Positions 1 through 9,893 of a DNA stretch of 64,000 bases are shown one piece after another (position 1 is the stretch's first letter; each line of letters begins with the position of its first letter). The translations under genes were made by a program, and so were the position numbers. The notes beneath the pieces are model-generated. The model made no database searches, was not told the DNA's origin, and saw only the letters and a program-made list of their open reading frames with translations. The stretch comes from Ampullaceana balthica (Eukaryota; Mollusca; Gastropoda; Lymnaeidae): assembly GCA_944989445.1 (NCBI GenBank), contig CALYLW010000016.1, positions 5,201,694 to 5,265,693 of the forward strand, written 5' to 3'.

Positions 1-290
1 AAGTTACCATCATGTTGTCATACCCATCTCTACAAACTACATCAGGTCTGTCAATAGTTTTGAACATTTCATAGCTTGTAAAGTTACCATCATGTTGTCA
101 TACCCGTGCCGGTCCGTGGGCCATCCGCTGCCGGTCCGCAGATGTTCTAAAAAAAAGGACCAAAAACTTATCAGTGCAGGGAAAATAGTACACTAGTTCC
201 TGGTGTAATGAAAAAAATTCCTGCCGGTCCGCCATACTAAAAAGTTTGATAAGCACTGTTCTAGATATAATGGTAAATGAGCCCATTTAA
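1..290. repeat. Possible hAT-type non-autonomous element fragment
   Basis: A direct repeat AAGTTACCATCATGTTGTCA occurs at 1 and 81. Between 104 and 275 the motif GCCGGTCCG appears three times, and the segment ends in a GATAAGCACTGTTCTAG-like tail. GGTCCG-rich ends with an aaacactgttctag tail are typical of hAT/ZBED-type MITEs. Inverted ends and an 8-bp target duplication could not be confirmed, so the class is tentative. Confidence 0.3.
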
Positions 291-299
291 AATTAGTCA

Positions 300-930
300 A
301 CTATTCATTAACTTTATTGAATGCATCAAATTCTTGGCATCGCAATTCGAGAGGAGCACAAAACAAATTTTCTTCCTAGCTCAGTTTTTAAGGCATTAAT
401 TTTAAATATCACAGAAAGGATGCATGATACAGGCGAGTCATGTGGATTAAGATTATTGTCACTCGTGTCAATATAAATGAAAGTAGGGTAGATTTAGGTG
501 TCTTCGTATAGTACGTAGGTAAGAAATCTACATAGTTGTCAAATTTTTTTTAAAATGCATTTTCTGGAAGGAACCGGTTCAATAATGGGCACATGTTCCA
601 AGGGTACACGTACACATGATGTATTTTAATATAACTAGTGGATTGTAGTGGATGTTATATGTCCCAAATGAGTCTGCATTGCCCCCAAGAATTCCCTTTT
701 TGACCCCAGATGAGGTTATTTACCTCTGTTCGCCGACCTCTTTCTTACGGGATGCCCGTCAGTCAATTGAGGGAGTTTTTTACAAATACATTTAAAAAAT
801 GTTATTTTAAAATAATTTTTGTTTCTAAACAAAGACGATAACCGTGATGATTAATAGTCAATGGTTAATTTGTATGCATTAAAATAAAATATAATCTAAG
901 GATGTTAATACAGTTGTTTTCTAAAGGCCG
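300..930. other. AT-rich spacer, no gene seen
   Basis: Low-complexity AT-rich DNA. No credible exon, RNA gene or array was recognised on either strand. Confidence 0.5.
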
Positions 931-939
931 GTAAAACGT

Positions 940-1335
940 TTTTAAAAAATGCTTCACGCGGGTTACGATATTACAATGTAGATCTTCACTAAATATATAA
1001 AAAATACTTAAATGACAATAAAAGTGATTTTAAACATACTTATTTTCAAATAGAAAATAAAGTGGGTTTTTTTGTTTTGTTTTTTTTTGTTGGTTTTTTT
1101 TTGTCAAAGATTTGTGACGTATTTTTAGAGGGGGGGGGGTCTAAGTTTTGTGACGACGCGTGACGAGGGGGGCAGGGGGTAAAAAATCGGCAAAAATCGC
1201 ATGATGTCATTTATGTACGGCCTCATATCGTAATAAAGGGGTGAGGGTCTAAGTTTTTGTGACAAAGTATGACGCTGGGGGAGGGTGGGATAAAAATCGG
1301 CATCCTCACGTGACGTCATTTATGGACGGCCTCTT
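940..1335. mobile_element. MITE relic of the GGACGGCC-ended family, 3' end duplicated
   Basis: This segment aligns by eye with the better preserved copy at 54201-54572. Shared blocks are a CACG..TTACGATATTACA block, an AAATGACA block, a TTTTCAA.TAGAAAATA block, then G-runs with GTGACGNNGNGTGACGAGG, and finally GTGACGTCATTTATGGACGGCC. The last ~115 bp is present twice (ends near 1224 and 1332), so the right end was duplicated in tandem. The left terminal inverted repeat is decayed. Such elements have no coding capacity and move with a partner transposase in trans. Confidence 0.5.
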
Positions 1336-2260
1336 CAGTCGTGATGTGGTGACACCATAAGCTACCACCCCGGGTTACACAAACCCTAGCGACGCCTCTG
1401 TACACTGTACATAGTATATGATGTTTAGCAGTTGCATACTAAAATGTTATATTATATGATCATATTTTGTATTGGTCCTGTCACTTTAATATGATAATAC
1501 ATGTTAATAAATATTATATTTTTATGGAACCCATACCTTAACATTATCTCAAGCCTTAAAATTAAATCAAAATCAGACTTAGCTCAAACCTTAACAAAAT
1601 TCAACTTAAATAACTTTAACTTAAATATTAGCCTTAAATCAAACCCCATCCTTAACTCACAACCTAACTCAGTATAAAGCTGCTATCAATAAGTAATCCT
1701 AATTTTTCTAAAGAACAAATGTTTATAGAATTTACTTTCTAGATAGTTTAGCTATCTTATCTATTACATAAGCTCCTTCTGAAAAACGATTATTGCGTCC
1801 TAAGCTTAACCATTGTTTAGGTAAAGTTTTGCACTAGTGTTTGAGTTTTAAATGTTTACTATTTGTTGGTTTTCCTTGTTTGATCAGGCAAATCAATCCA
1901 CGTCCGAATTCCATACGGGAAGGACAATGATTTTGTATGTGTTTGTTCTGGCATACGCAATAAGGAAAGTGTTTTTATCCTTATGTCTACCTGAGAGTTG
2001 TATTATGTTATCTTTGTGTTGTAGTTCCAAGTTAGAATTAATTACCTTATGTATTATTACTACAATGTATTTTGCCCTTTTTTCTTCTATTAGGCTTAAT
2101 GATTTAACTATTACAAATTTTGAATATTCTCCAGTAATAAATCTGGCAGTTCTGGTGAATTTTTTCTACTTTATTTATGTCTTCATTATCTTTCCTAACA
2201 TCTCAAAGATAAAACAAAGCTCGCTATCGCAATAAATGTTTATGCAATTTTTTTATTATG
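1336..2260. other. AT-rich spacer with degenerate AACCTTAA-like words
   Basis: From about 1535 to 1680 the + strand is full of imperfect CCTTAA/AACCT words, resembling a decayed simple repeat. A 127-codon open frame at 1852-2235 is rich in Phe, Ile and Leu as expected of AT-rich DNA. No splice or homology support was found for it. Confidence 0.4.
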
Positions 2261-2263
2261 AAA

Positions 2264-2531
2264 GTTTTCCATTTATAAGTTTTCATTGGTCATGAAAGTT
2301 TTCCATTTATAAGTTTTCTTTGGTCATTAAAATGTTTTTGGTCATCGAAGATTTCATCGTCATCGACGTTTTCTTTGGTCATCGACGGTTTCATTGTTAC
2401 CAAAGTTTTCTTTGGTCATCGACGGTTTCATTGTTACCAAAGTTTTCTTTGGTCATCGACGGTTTCATTGTTACCAAAGTTTTCTTTGGTCATCGACGGT
2501 TTCATTGTTACCAAAGTTTTCTTTGCTCATA
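2264..2531. repeat. 37-bp minisatellite
   Basis: About seven units of 37 bp with core TTCTTTGGTCATCGACGG and GTTTCATTGTTACCAAAG. The first two units are variants (CCATTTATAAG). Because 37 is not a multiple of three, the same peptide shows up in successive frames, which marks the two overlapping open frames here as artefacts. Confidence 0.85.
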
Positions 2532-2898
2532 AAAGGTTTATCTTAGATAAAAGACATACTTGAATATTATGAAATAAATATTGATTATAATAAAATTTTA
2601 AACTTGTTTTAAGACTTAACATTAACATATAAAGTACAATCTGTGTATTATTATAATAAGTAATGAATTATTTTATGTTCAGTAACTATCAACTCTAAAT
2701 TTTCATGTTTTTATACCCCTAAAGGTTGTTGATCTTTCCGGATCTTTACTTGACAAACAAAAGTTTATATACTCTGTAGTGATAGTGACGTCACGTCCAG
2801 CGATCAAAGGAAACATATATCCTAGTTGTATTTTTTTAAAGTTACAAAGACTTTTCCAGTGTTTAATTATTACATTTATTAGAACTTCCATAGCACAA

Positions 2899-3768
2899 GC
2901 ATTAGTGTGACGTCACTATCAATAAAGTTAAATGGTGTCAGGGGCCGTTCATAAAGCATTAGTGTGACGTCACTATCAATAAAGGTAAATGGTGTCAGGG
3001 GCCGTTCATAAAGCATTATTGTGACGTCACTATCAATAAAGGTAAATAATGTAAGGGTCCGTTCATAAAGCATTAGTGTGACGTCACTATCAATAAAGTT
3101 AAATGGTGTTAGGGGTCGTTCATAAAGCATTAGTGTGACGTCACTATCATTAAAGTTAAATGGTGTTAGGGGCCGTTCATAAAGCATTAGTGTGACGTCA
3201 CTATCAATAAAGGTAAATAATGTTAGGGGCCGTTCATAAAGCATTAGTGTGACGTCACTATCAATAAAGGTAAATAATGTCAGGGGCCGTTCATAAAGCA
3301 TTAGTGTGACGTCACTATCAATAAAGTTAAATGGTATTAGGGGCCGTTCATAAAGCATTAGTGTGACGTCACTATCAATAAAGTTAAATGGTGTTAGGGG
3401 TCGTTCATAAAGCATTAGTGTGACGTCACTATCAATAAAGTTAAATGGTGTTAGGGGCCGTTCATAAAGCATTAGTGTGACGTCACTATCAATAAAGGTA
3501 AATAATGTTAGGGGCCGTTCATAAAGCATTAGTGTGACGTCACTATCAATAAAGTTAAATGGTGTTAGGGGCCGTTCATAAAGCATTAGTGTGACGTCAC
3601 TATCAATAAAGTTAAATGGTGTTAGGGGCCGTTCATAAAGCATTAGTGTGACGTCACTATCAATAAAGGTAAATAATGTTAGAGGCCGTTCATAAAGAAT
3701 TAGTGTGACGTCACTATCAATAAAGGTAAATAATGTTAGGGGCCGTTCATAAAGAATTAGAGTGACAG
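2899..3768. repeat. 57-bp satellite with a TGACGTCA site in each unit
   Basis: Fifteen units of exactly 57 bp. Each contains GTGTGACGTCACTATC, AATAAAGTTAAAT or a close variant, and GGGGCCGTTCATAAAGC. The perfect palindrome TGACGTCA (the CRE word bound by CREB/ATF) starts at 2908 and recurs every 57 bp to 3706. One more copy stands just outside at 2786. The GGGGCCGTTCATAAA part resembles the terminal repeat of the MITEs at 51753 and 54201, and the array ends at 3800-3822 in a GGGGCCGTCCATGAATG version. A 254-codon reverse-strand frame exists only because 57 is divisible by three. Confidence 0.9.
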
Positions 3769-3822
3769 AGCGAAGATTGTCTCAAAATAACGTTAAATGG
3801 TGTTAGGGGCCGTCCATGAATG

Positions 3823-4037
3823 GTTTTGTTGAAATATAACAACTATTTATTATTAACAATAAAATATTGGTGTTTAAATCAATAAATATTAAAACTTTAA
3901 AAAATGAAATCGCTGATCTCCCTTCAAATGTAATTTTTTTATTCTCTTGAAAAATATTTTGTTAAATTGTTTTAAACTTGATCATTATATTAATTTATTA
4001 AACTGAATTGTGTTAACTGATTCCATCTATACCACAG
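3823..4037 (+). other. AT-rich DNA leading to a splice acceptor
   Basis: About 200 bp of AT-rich DNA ends in ATCTATACCACAG, which can serve as a 3' splice site at 4036-4037. An in-frame TGA lies at 4004, and there is no ATG between it and the following open frame. The coding segment downstream is therefore read as an internal exon. Confidence 0.45.
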
Positions 4038-4534
4038 ACAGTGTCGGCACACAGGAGGCCAAGATAAACACCACAGCCAGTGTCGGCACACATGAGGCCA
4101 AGATAAACACCACAGCCCGTGTCGGCACACATGAGGCCAAGATAAACACCACAGCCAGTGTCGGCACACATGAGGCCAAGATAAACACCACAGCCAGTGT
4201 CGGCCTACATGAGGCCAAGATAAACACCACAGCCAGTGTCGGCACACATGATCCCAAGATAAACACCACAGCCAGTGTCGGCACACATGATCCCAAGATA
4301 AACACCACAGCCAGTGTCGGCACACATGATCCCAAGATAAACACCACAGCCAGTGTCGGCACACATGATCCCAAGATAAACACCACAGTCAGTGTCGGCA
4401 CACATGATCCCAAGATAACCACCACAGTCAGTGTCGGCACACATGATCCCAAGATAAACACCACAGTCAGTGTCGACACACATGATCCCAAGATAAACAC
4501 CACAGTCAGTGTCGGCACACATGAGGCCAAGATA
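4038..4534 (+). repeat. 39-bp coding minisatellite in exon A
   Basis: Thirteen units of 39 bp keep the frame open. Unit variants are ordered: EA types first, then DP types with Ala, then DP types with Val, then a final EA type. This suggests local expansion of neighbouring units. The array is also stop-free on two reverse-strand frames, which I treat as shadows. Confidence 0.85.
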
Positions 4535-4826
4535 AATGAGCTCATCAAACAAATGGCAGTTGACATGCTCATGAGTCGTATCAAGCAATCAAAGTCTATA
4601 AATAGCTCCTCTGAGTTTGACACCCAACTGGCCAATGAGCTTGTCAGACTACTGGGCGGTCGCCCCATAGCTCCTCCCACTACACAAAGCCAACCCGTGG
4701 TTGAAGATGTGAATACTGTTGGTTTGACTGAAACAAGACAACAACCACATGTGGATCACACCACACCACAGGTTGTATATGACCGCAGTGGTTCTGTGAA
4801 TATGGTGGAGACATCAACCACACAGG
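4038..4826 (+). CDS. Repeat-bearing glycoprotein-like gene, exon A (internal)
   Basis: Open frame of about 262 codons, read as an internal exon after a phase-1 intron. The first part is 13 tandem copies of a 13-residue unit, consensus SVGTHDPKINTTA. Early and final copies carry EA in place of DP. Nearly every copy holds an N-glycosylation sequon (NTT). After 4534 a unique part follows: a likely amphipathic helix pair running from ELIKQMAVDMLMSRI to ANELVRLLGG, then a Pro/Thr/Gln-rich tail. The exon ends in CAGG|GTAAGT, a near-perfect donor, leaving one base of a split Gly codon that exon B completes. The protein is not recognised. Composition suggests a secreted or surface glycoprotein; that is inference. 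The upstream boundary at 4037 is less certain than the downstream one. Confidence 0.72.
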
Positions 4827-4914
4827 GTAAGTAAATACTCTCTTACCAACATGACAACTAATACGGGCTCAAGTCAACATTAGACGTTTATGATAGACGC
4901 CTCAATAGTATTGT

Positions 4915-6324
4915 CAAGTCTGTATTGTATGTACAAGTCTGTATTGTATGTACAAGTCTGTATTGTATGTACAAGTCTGTATTGTATGTACAAGTCTGTA
5001 TTGTATGTACAAGTCTGTATTGTATGTACAAGTCTGTATTGTATGTACAAGTCTGTATTGTATGTACAAGTCTGTATTGTATGTACAAGTCTGTATTGTA
5101 TGTACAAGTCTGTATTGTATGTACAAATCTGTATTGTATGTACAAGTCTGTATTGTATGTACAAGTCTGTATTGTATGTACAAGTCTGTATTGTATGTAC
5201 AAGTCTGTATTGTATGTACAAGTCTGTATTGTATGTACAAGTCTGTATTGTATGTACAAGTCTGTATTGTATGTACAAGTCTGTATTGTATGTACAAGTC
5301 TGTATTGTATGTACAAGTCTGTATTGTATGTACAAGTCTGTATTGTATGTACAAGTCTGTATTGTATGTACAAGTCTGTATTGTATGTACAAGTCTGTAT
5401 TGTATGTACAAGTCTGTATTGTATGTACAAGTCTGTATTGTATGTACAAGTCTGTATTGTATGTACAAGTCTGTATTGTATGTACAAGTCTGTATTGTAT
5501 GTACAAGTCTGTATTGTATGTACAAGTCTGTATTGTATGTACAAGTCTGTATTGTATGTACAAGTCTGTATTGTATGTACAAGTCTGTATTGTATGTACA
5601 AGTCTGTATTGTATGTACAAGTCTGTATTGTATGTACAAGTCTGTATTGTATGTACAAGTCTGTATTGTATGTACAAGTCTGTATTGTATGTACAAGTCT
5701 GTATTGTATGTACAAGTCTGTATTGTATGTACAAGTCTGTATTGTATGTACAAGTCTGTATTGTATGTACAAGTCTGTATTGTATGTACAAGTCTGTATT
5801 GTATGTACAAGTCTGTATTGTATGTACAAGTCTGTATTGTATGTACAAGTCTGTATTGTATGTACAAGTCTGTATTGTATGTACAAGTCTGTATTGTATG
5901 TACAAGTCTGTATTGTATGTACAAGTCTGTATTGTATGTACAAGTCTGTATTGTATGTACAAGTCTGTATTGTATGTACAAGTCTGTATTGTATGTACAA
6001 GTCTGTATTGTATGTACAAGTCTGTATTGTATGTACAAGTCTGTATTGTATGTACAAGTCTGTATTGTATGTACAAGTCTGTATTGTATGTACAAGTCTG
6101 TATTGTATGTACAAATCTGTATTGTATGTACAAGTCTGTATTGTATGTACAAGTCTGTATTGTATGTACAAGTCTGTATTGTATGTACAAGTCTGTATTG
6201 TATGTACAAGTCTGTATTGTATGTACAAGTCTGTATTGTATGTACAAGTCTGTATTGTATGTACAAGTCTGTATTGTATGTACAAGTCTGTATTGTATGT
6301 ACAAGTCTGTATTGTATGTACAAG
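4915..6324. repeat. 19-bp satellite, about 74 copies
   Basis: Monomer GTCTGTATTGTATGTACAA repeated about 74 times with almost no variation. I see only two single-base variants (ACAAATCTG, near 5125 and 6112). All six reading frames are open for about 465-490 codons because three monomers (57 bp) contain no stop word in any frame. The low divergence points to recent amplification or ongoing homogenisation. Confidence 0.95.
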
Positions 6325-6589
6325 AAAATGTTAAATGCTTAAATGTATTTAAATTGTAAATATTGGGGTGGGGGGAACGATATCAAATCGCCAATATTTT
6401 TATATTGTCCTAATTATACACTTTATTTTTTTAAAATTGATTCCCTTTTTTTTAAGACTCAACTACTTTTGGATTGTATTATAATTACATGAATATAATA
6501 TTAATATTTTCCTACTTTCCTACTCCTATTAATTATTCTTGTCCAAAAATAAGTTTTTCTTTCATTGGCCTGTTCGTTCGTCCGTCGGT
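6325..6589. other. AT-rich intronic DNA, nothing recognised
   Basis: Contains a short G-run near 6365 and poly-T tracts. The last ~45 bp may be the 3' untranslated end of the antisense LINE relic that follows. Confidence 0.4.
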
Positions 6590-7195
6590 ACGACGAGGAC
6601 CACTCTAGTCATCCGAGGGTTGTCTGTGCGTGCGCAGATGGCTGATTAAGCCGATCTTTGCACGGAAGGTTCGGGAACAGAAGGGACAGGGGACGAGTGG
6701 GACATCTCCTGAAGGGTTGACAGCATGGTCCTTTCGGGCTTGCCTCTTCTTTTCTGCGGCGGTGATCCGGTTTGCCTCGCATGACCTGGCACCTTCGTGG
6801 ATGGAAGAGCGCCAGGTGGGTCGGTCCATTGCAGCTCGTTCCCACGTGTCCTGATTGATAGCAAACGCTTTCATTGAGGCTTTTAGTGTGTCTTTGAAGC
6901 GTTTCTTTTGCCCACCGTGGAACCGCTGGCCATACTGGAGCTCAACATAGAAAATTCTCTTTGGCAGTCTCTCGTCTGGCATTCGGACAACGTGCCCTGC
7001 CCAACGAAGCTGGGTCTGCATCAGGAGGGTGAAGATGCTGGGGAGACCTGCCTTGGTCAGTACCACTGTGTCTGGAATATTGTTCTGCCACTTTATGCCG
7101 AGAATCATCCTGAGGCTCGTTATATGAAATTGGTTAAGCTTTCTTGTATGACGCTGATAAACAGTCCAAGATAATGGCCATCTGTGTGCTGAATG
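6590..7195 (-). pseudogene. 5'-truncated non-LTR retrotransposon: reverse transcriptase C-terminus
   Basis: On the reverse strand the frame reads TWTVYQRHTRKLNQFH, then a block with LRWAGHVVRMPDERLPKRIF, then KDTLKASMKAF, TWERAAMDRPTWRS and a C-terminal C2H2-like finger, CPFCSRTFRAKIGLISHLRT followed by H. It stops at 6605. This is the conserved tail of the ORF2 polyprotein of LINE elements, as found in many invertebrate genomes. Only the last ~190 residues remain; the catalytic reverse transcriptase and endonuclease parts are missing. It meets the 12-bp satellite directly at its 5' truncation point and lies antisense to the host gene. The frame is largely intact, so the insertion may be fairly recent. 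Confidence 0.85.
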
Positions 7196-7224
7196 CTAGA
7201 CAGACCACCGTCTCATCATCACCA

Positions 7225-9762
7225 AAATGTGATAAATGCATTTACAAATGCACAAAATGTATTACCAAATGTATTATTTCTAAAGGTGTCACTAAATGTG
7301 TCACTAAATGTGTCACTAAATGTATCACTAAATGTATTACTAAATGTATTACTAAATGTATTACTAAATGTATTACTAAATGTATTACTAAATGTGTCAC
7401 TAAATGTATCACTAAATGTGTCACTAAATGATGTATTAATAAATGTATTACTAAATGTATTACTAAATGTGTCACTGGATGTGTCACTAAATGTATTACT
7501 TAATGTATTACTAAATGTATTACTAAATGTATTACTAAATGTGTCACTAAATGTATCACTAAATGTGTCACTAAATGATGTATTAATAAATGTATTACTA
7601 AATGTATTACTAAATGTGTCACTGAATGTGTTACTAAATGTATTACTAAATGTGTCACTAAATGTGTCACTAAATGTCTTACTAAATGTATTACTAAATG
7701 TATTACTAAATGTATTACTGAATGTATTACTAAATGTGTCACTAAATGTATCACTAAATGTGTCACTAAATGATGTATTAATAAATGAATTACTAAATGT
7801 ATTACTAAATGTGTCACTGAATGTGTCACTAAATGTATTACTTAATGTATTACTAAATGTATTACTAAATGTATTACTAAATGTAATACTAAATGTATTA
7901 CTAAATTTGTCACTAAATGTATTACTAAATGTGTCACTAAATGTATTACTAAATGTGTCACTAAATGTATCACTAAATGTTGTACTAAATGTATAACTAA
8001 ATGTATTACTAAATGTGTCACTCAATGTATTACTAAATGTATTACTAAATGTATTATTAAATGTATTACTAAATGTATTACCAAATGTATTATTACTAAA
8101 TGTATTACTAAATGTGTCACTAAATGTATTACTAAATGTATTACTAAATGTATTACTAAATGTGTCACTAAATGTGTCATTAAATGTATCACTAAATGTA
8201 TTACTAAATGTGTCACTAAATTTGTCACTCAATGTATCACTAAATGTATTACTTAATGTATTACTAAATGTATTACTAAATGTATTACTAAATGTAATAC
8301 TAAATGTATTACTAAATTTGTCACTAAATGTATTACTAAATGTGTCACTAAATGTATTACTAAATGTGTCACTAAATGTATCACTAAATGTTGTACTAAA
8401 TGTATAACTAAATGTATTACTAAATGTGTCACTCAATGTATTACTAAATGTATTACTAAATGTATTATTAAATGTATTACTAAATGTATTACTAAATGTG
8501 TCACTAAATGTATCACTAAATGTATCACTAAATGTATCACTAAATCTATCACTAAATCTATCACTAAATGTATCACTAAATGTATCACTAAATGTATCAC
8601 TAAATGTATCACTAAATATATCACTAAATGTATCACTAAATGTATTAATAAATGTGTCACTAAATGTATCACTAAATGTTGTACTAAATGTATTACCAAA
8701 TGTATTATTACTAAATGTATTACTAAATGTATTACTAAATGTATCACTAAATGTATCACTAAATGTATCACTAAATATATCACTAAATGTATCACTAAAT
8801 GTATTAATAAATGTGTCACTAAATGTATCACTAAATGTTGTACTAAATGTATTACCAAATGTATTATTACTAAATGTATTACTAAATGTGTCACTAAATG
8901 TTGTACTAAATGTATTACCAAATGTATTATTACTAAATGTATTACTAAATGTGTCACTAAATGTGTCACTAAATGTATTACTAAATGTATTACTAAATGT
9001 GTCACTAAATGTATTACTAAATGTATTACTAAATGTATTAATAAATGTGTCACTAAATGTATCACTAAATGTTGTACTAAATGTATTACCAAATGTATTA
9101 TTACTAAATGTATTACTAAATGTGTCACTAAATGTTGTACTAAATGTATTACCAAATGTATTATTACTAAATGTATTACTAAATGTATTACTAAATGTGT
9201 CACTAAATGTGTCACTAAATGTATTACTAAATGTATTACTAAATGTGTCACTAAATGTATTACTAAATGTATTACTAAATGTATTACTAAATGTGTCACT
9301 AAATGTGTCATTAAATGTATCACTAAATGTATTACTCAATGTAATACTAAATGTGTCACTAAATGTATTACTAAATGTATTACTAAATGTGTCACTAAAT
9401 TTGTCACTAAATGTATCACTAAATGTATTACTCAATGTAATACTAAATGTGTCACTAAATGTATTACTAAATGTGTCACTAAATGTATTACCAAATGTAT
9501 TATTACTAAATGTGTCACTAAATGTATTACTAAATGTGTCACTAAATCAGACTAAATGTATTACTAAATGTATCACTAAATGTGTCACTAAATGTATTAC
9601 TAAATGTGTCACTAAATGTATTACTAAATGTATCACTAAATGTGTCACTATATGTATTACTAAATGTGTCACTAAATGTATTACTAAATATGTCACTAAA
9701 TGTATTACTAAATGTATTACTAAATGTGTCCCTTAATGTATCACTAAATGTTGTACTAAATC
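7225..9762. repeat. 12-bp satellite, about 210 copies
   Basis: Monomer ACTAAATGTATT with the common variants ACTAAATGTGTC and ACTAAATGTATC. Longer blocks recur: a segment with ACTAAATGATGTATTAAT is seen three times between 7425 and 7790, and one with TTGTACTAAATGTATTACCA several times between 8675 and 9160. This is higher-order structure. As 12 is a multiple of three, long artefactual frames of Asn-Val-Leu-Leu type appear on both strands. Most units carry TACTAAA, close to the UACUAAC branch-site consensus. Confidence 0.95.
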
Positions 9763-9772
9763 TACTTGACAG

Positions 9773-9846
9773 GTGTTGAGACTAGTCCCCAGATTGTTCA
9801 CTTGACCAACATCTCTGTACCTACTGGACTTGAACCTGTCATTCAG
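9773..9846 (+). CDS. Repeat-bearing glycoprotein-like gene, exon B
   Basis: A 74-bp exon between CTACTTGACAG and the donor GTAAAC. Two bases complete the Gly codon begun in exon A, then 24 codons follow: VETSPQIVHLTNISVPTGLE and four more residues, ending in phase 0. It contains one N-glycosylation sequon (NIS). Support comes from the sharp break between satellite and unique sequence on both sides, good splice signals, and exact phase agreement with the exons before and after. It is short, so the call rests on the set of exons rather than on this one alone. Confidence 0.7.
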
Positions 9847-9893
9847 GTAAACAGCTCCAGTATAACTTTCTTTCTCTGTTTTAATCATTAATA

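Larger units (their letters stand above)
4827..9772 (+). other. Intron 1 (phase 1), mostly satellite
   Basis: Runs from GTAAGT at 4827 to TCTACTTGACAG at 9772. It holds a 19-bp array, about 270 bp of AT-rich DNA, a LINE relic in antisense, and a 12-bp array that ends about 10 bp before the acceptor. Removing it completes a Gly codon and keeps the frame open. Confidence 0.7.

Noticed and set aside
1535..1680. Interstitial telomere repeats
   Set aside because: AACCTTAA-like words are irregular and do not form TTAGGG or related perfect tandem repeats.
1852..2235. 127-codon hydrophobic frame as a membrane protein gene
   Set aside because: AT-rich DNA naturally gives Phe/Ile/Leu-rich frames; no splice signals, no family features, no promoter.
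2879..3643. 254-codon reverse-strand frame with a 19-residue repeat
   Set aside because: It is the 57-bp satellite read in one frame; no start context, splice site or unique coding sequence.
4880..6359. Six overlapping frames of 465-490 codons
   Set aside because: All come from the 19-bp satellite, which has no stop word in any frame.
7193..9779. Long Asn-Val-Leu-Leu and Asn-Thr-Phe-Ser frames, up to 738 codons
   Set aside because: 12-bp satellite; the period is a multiple of three, so frames stay open by construction.
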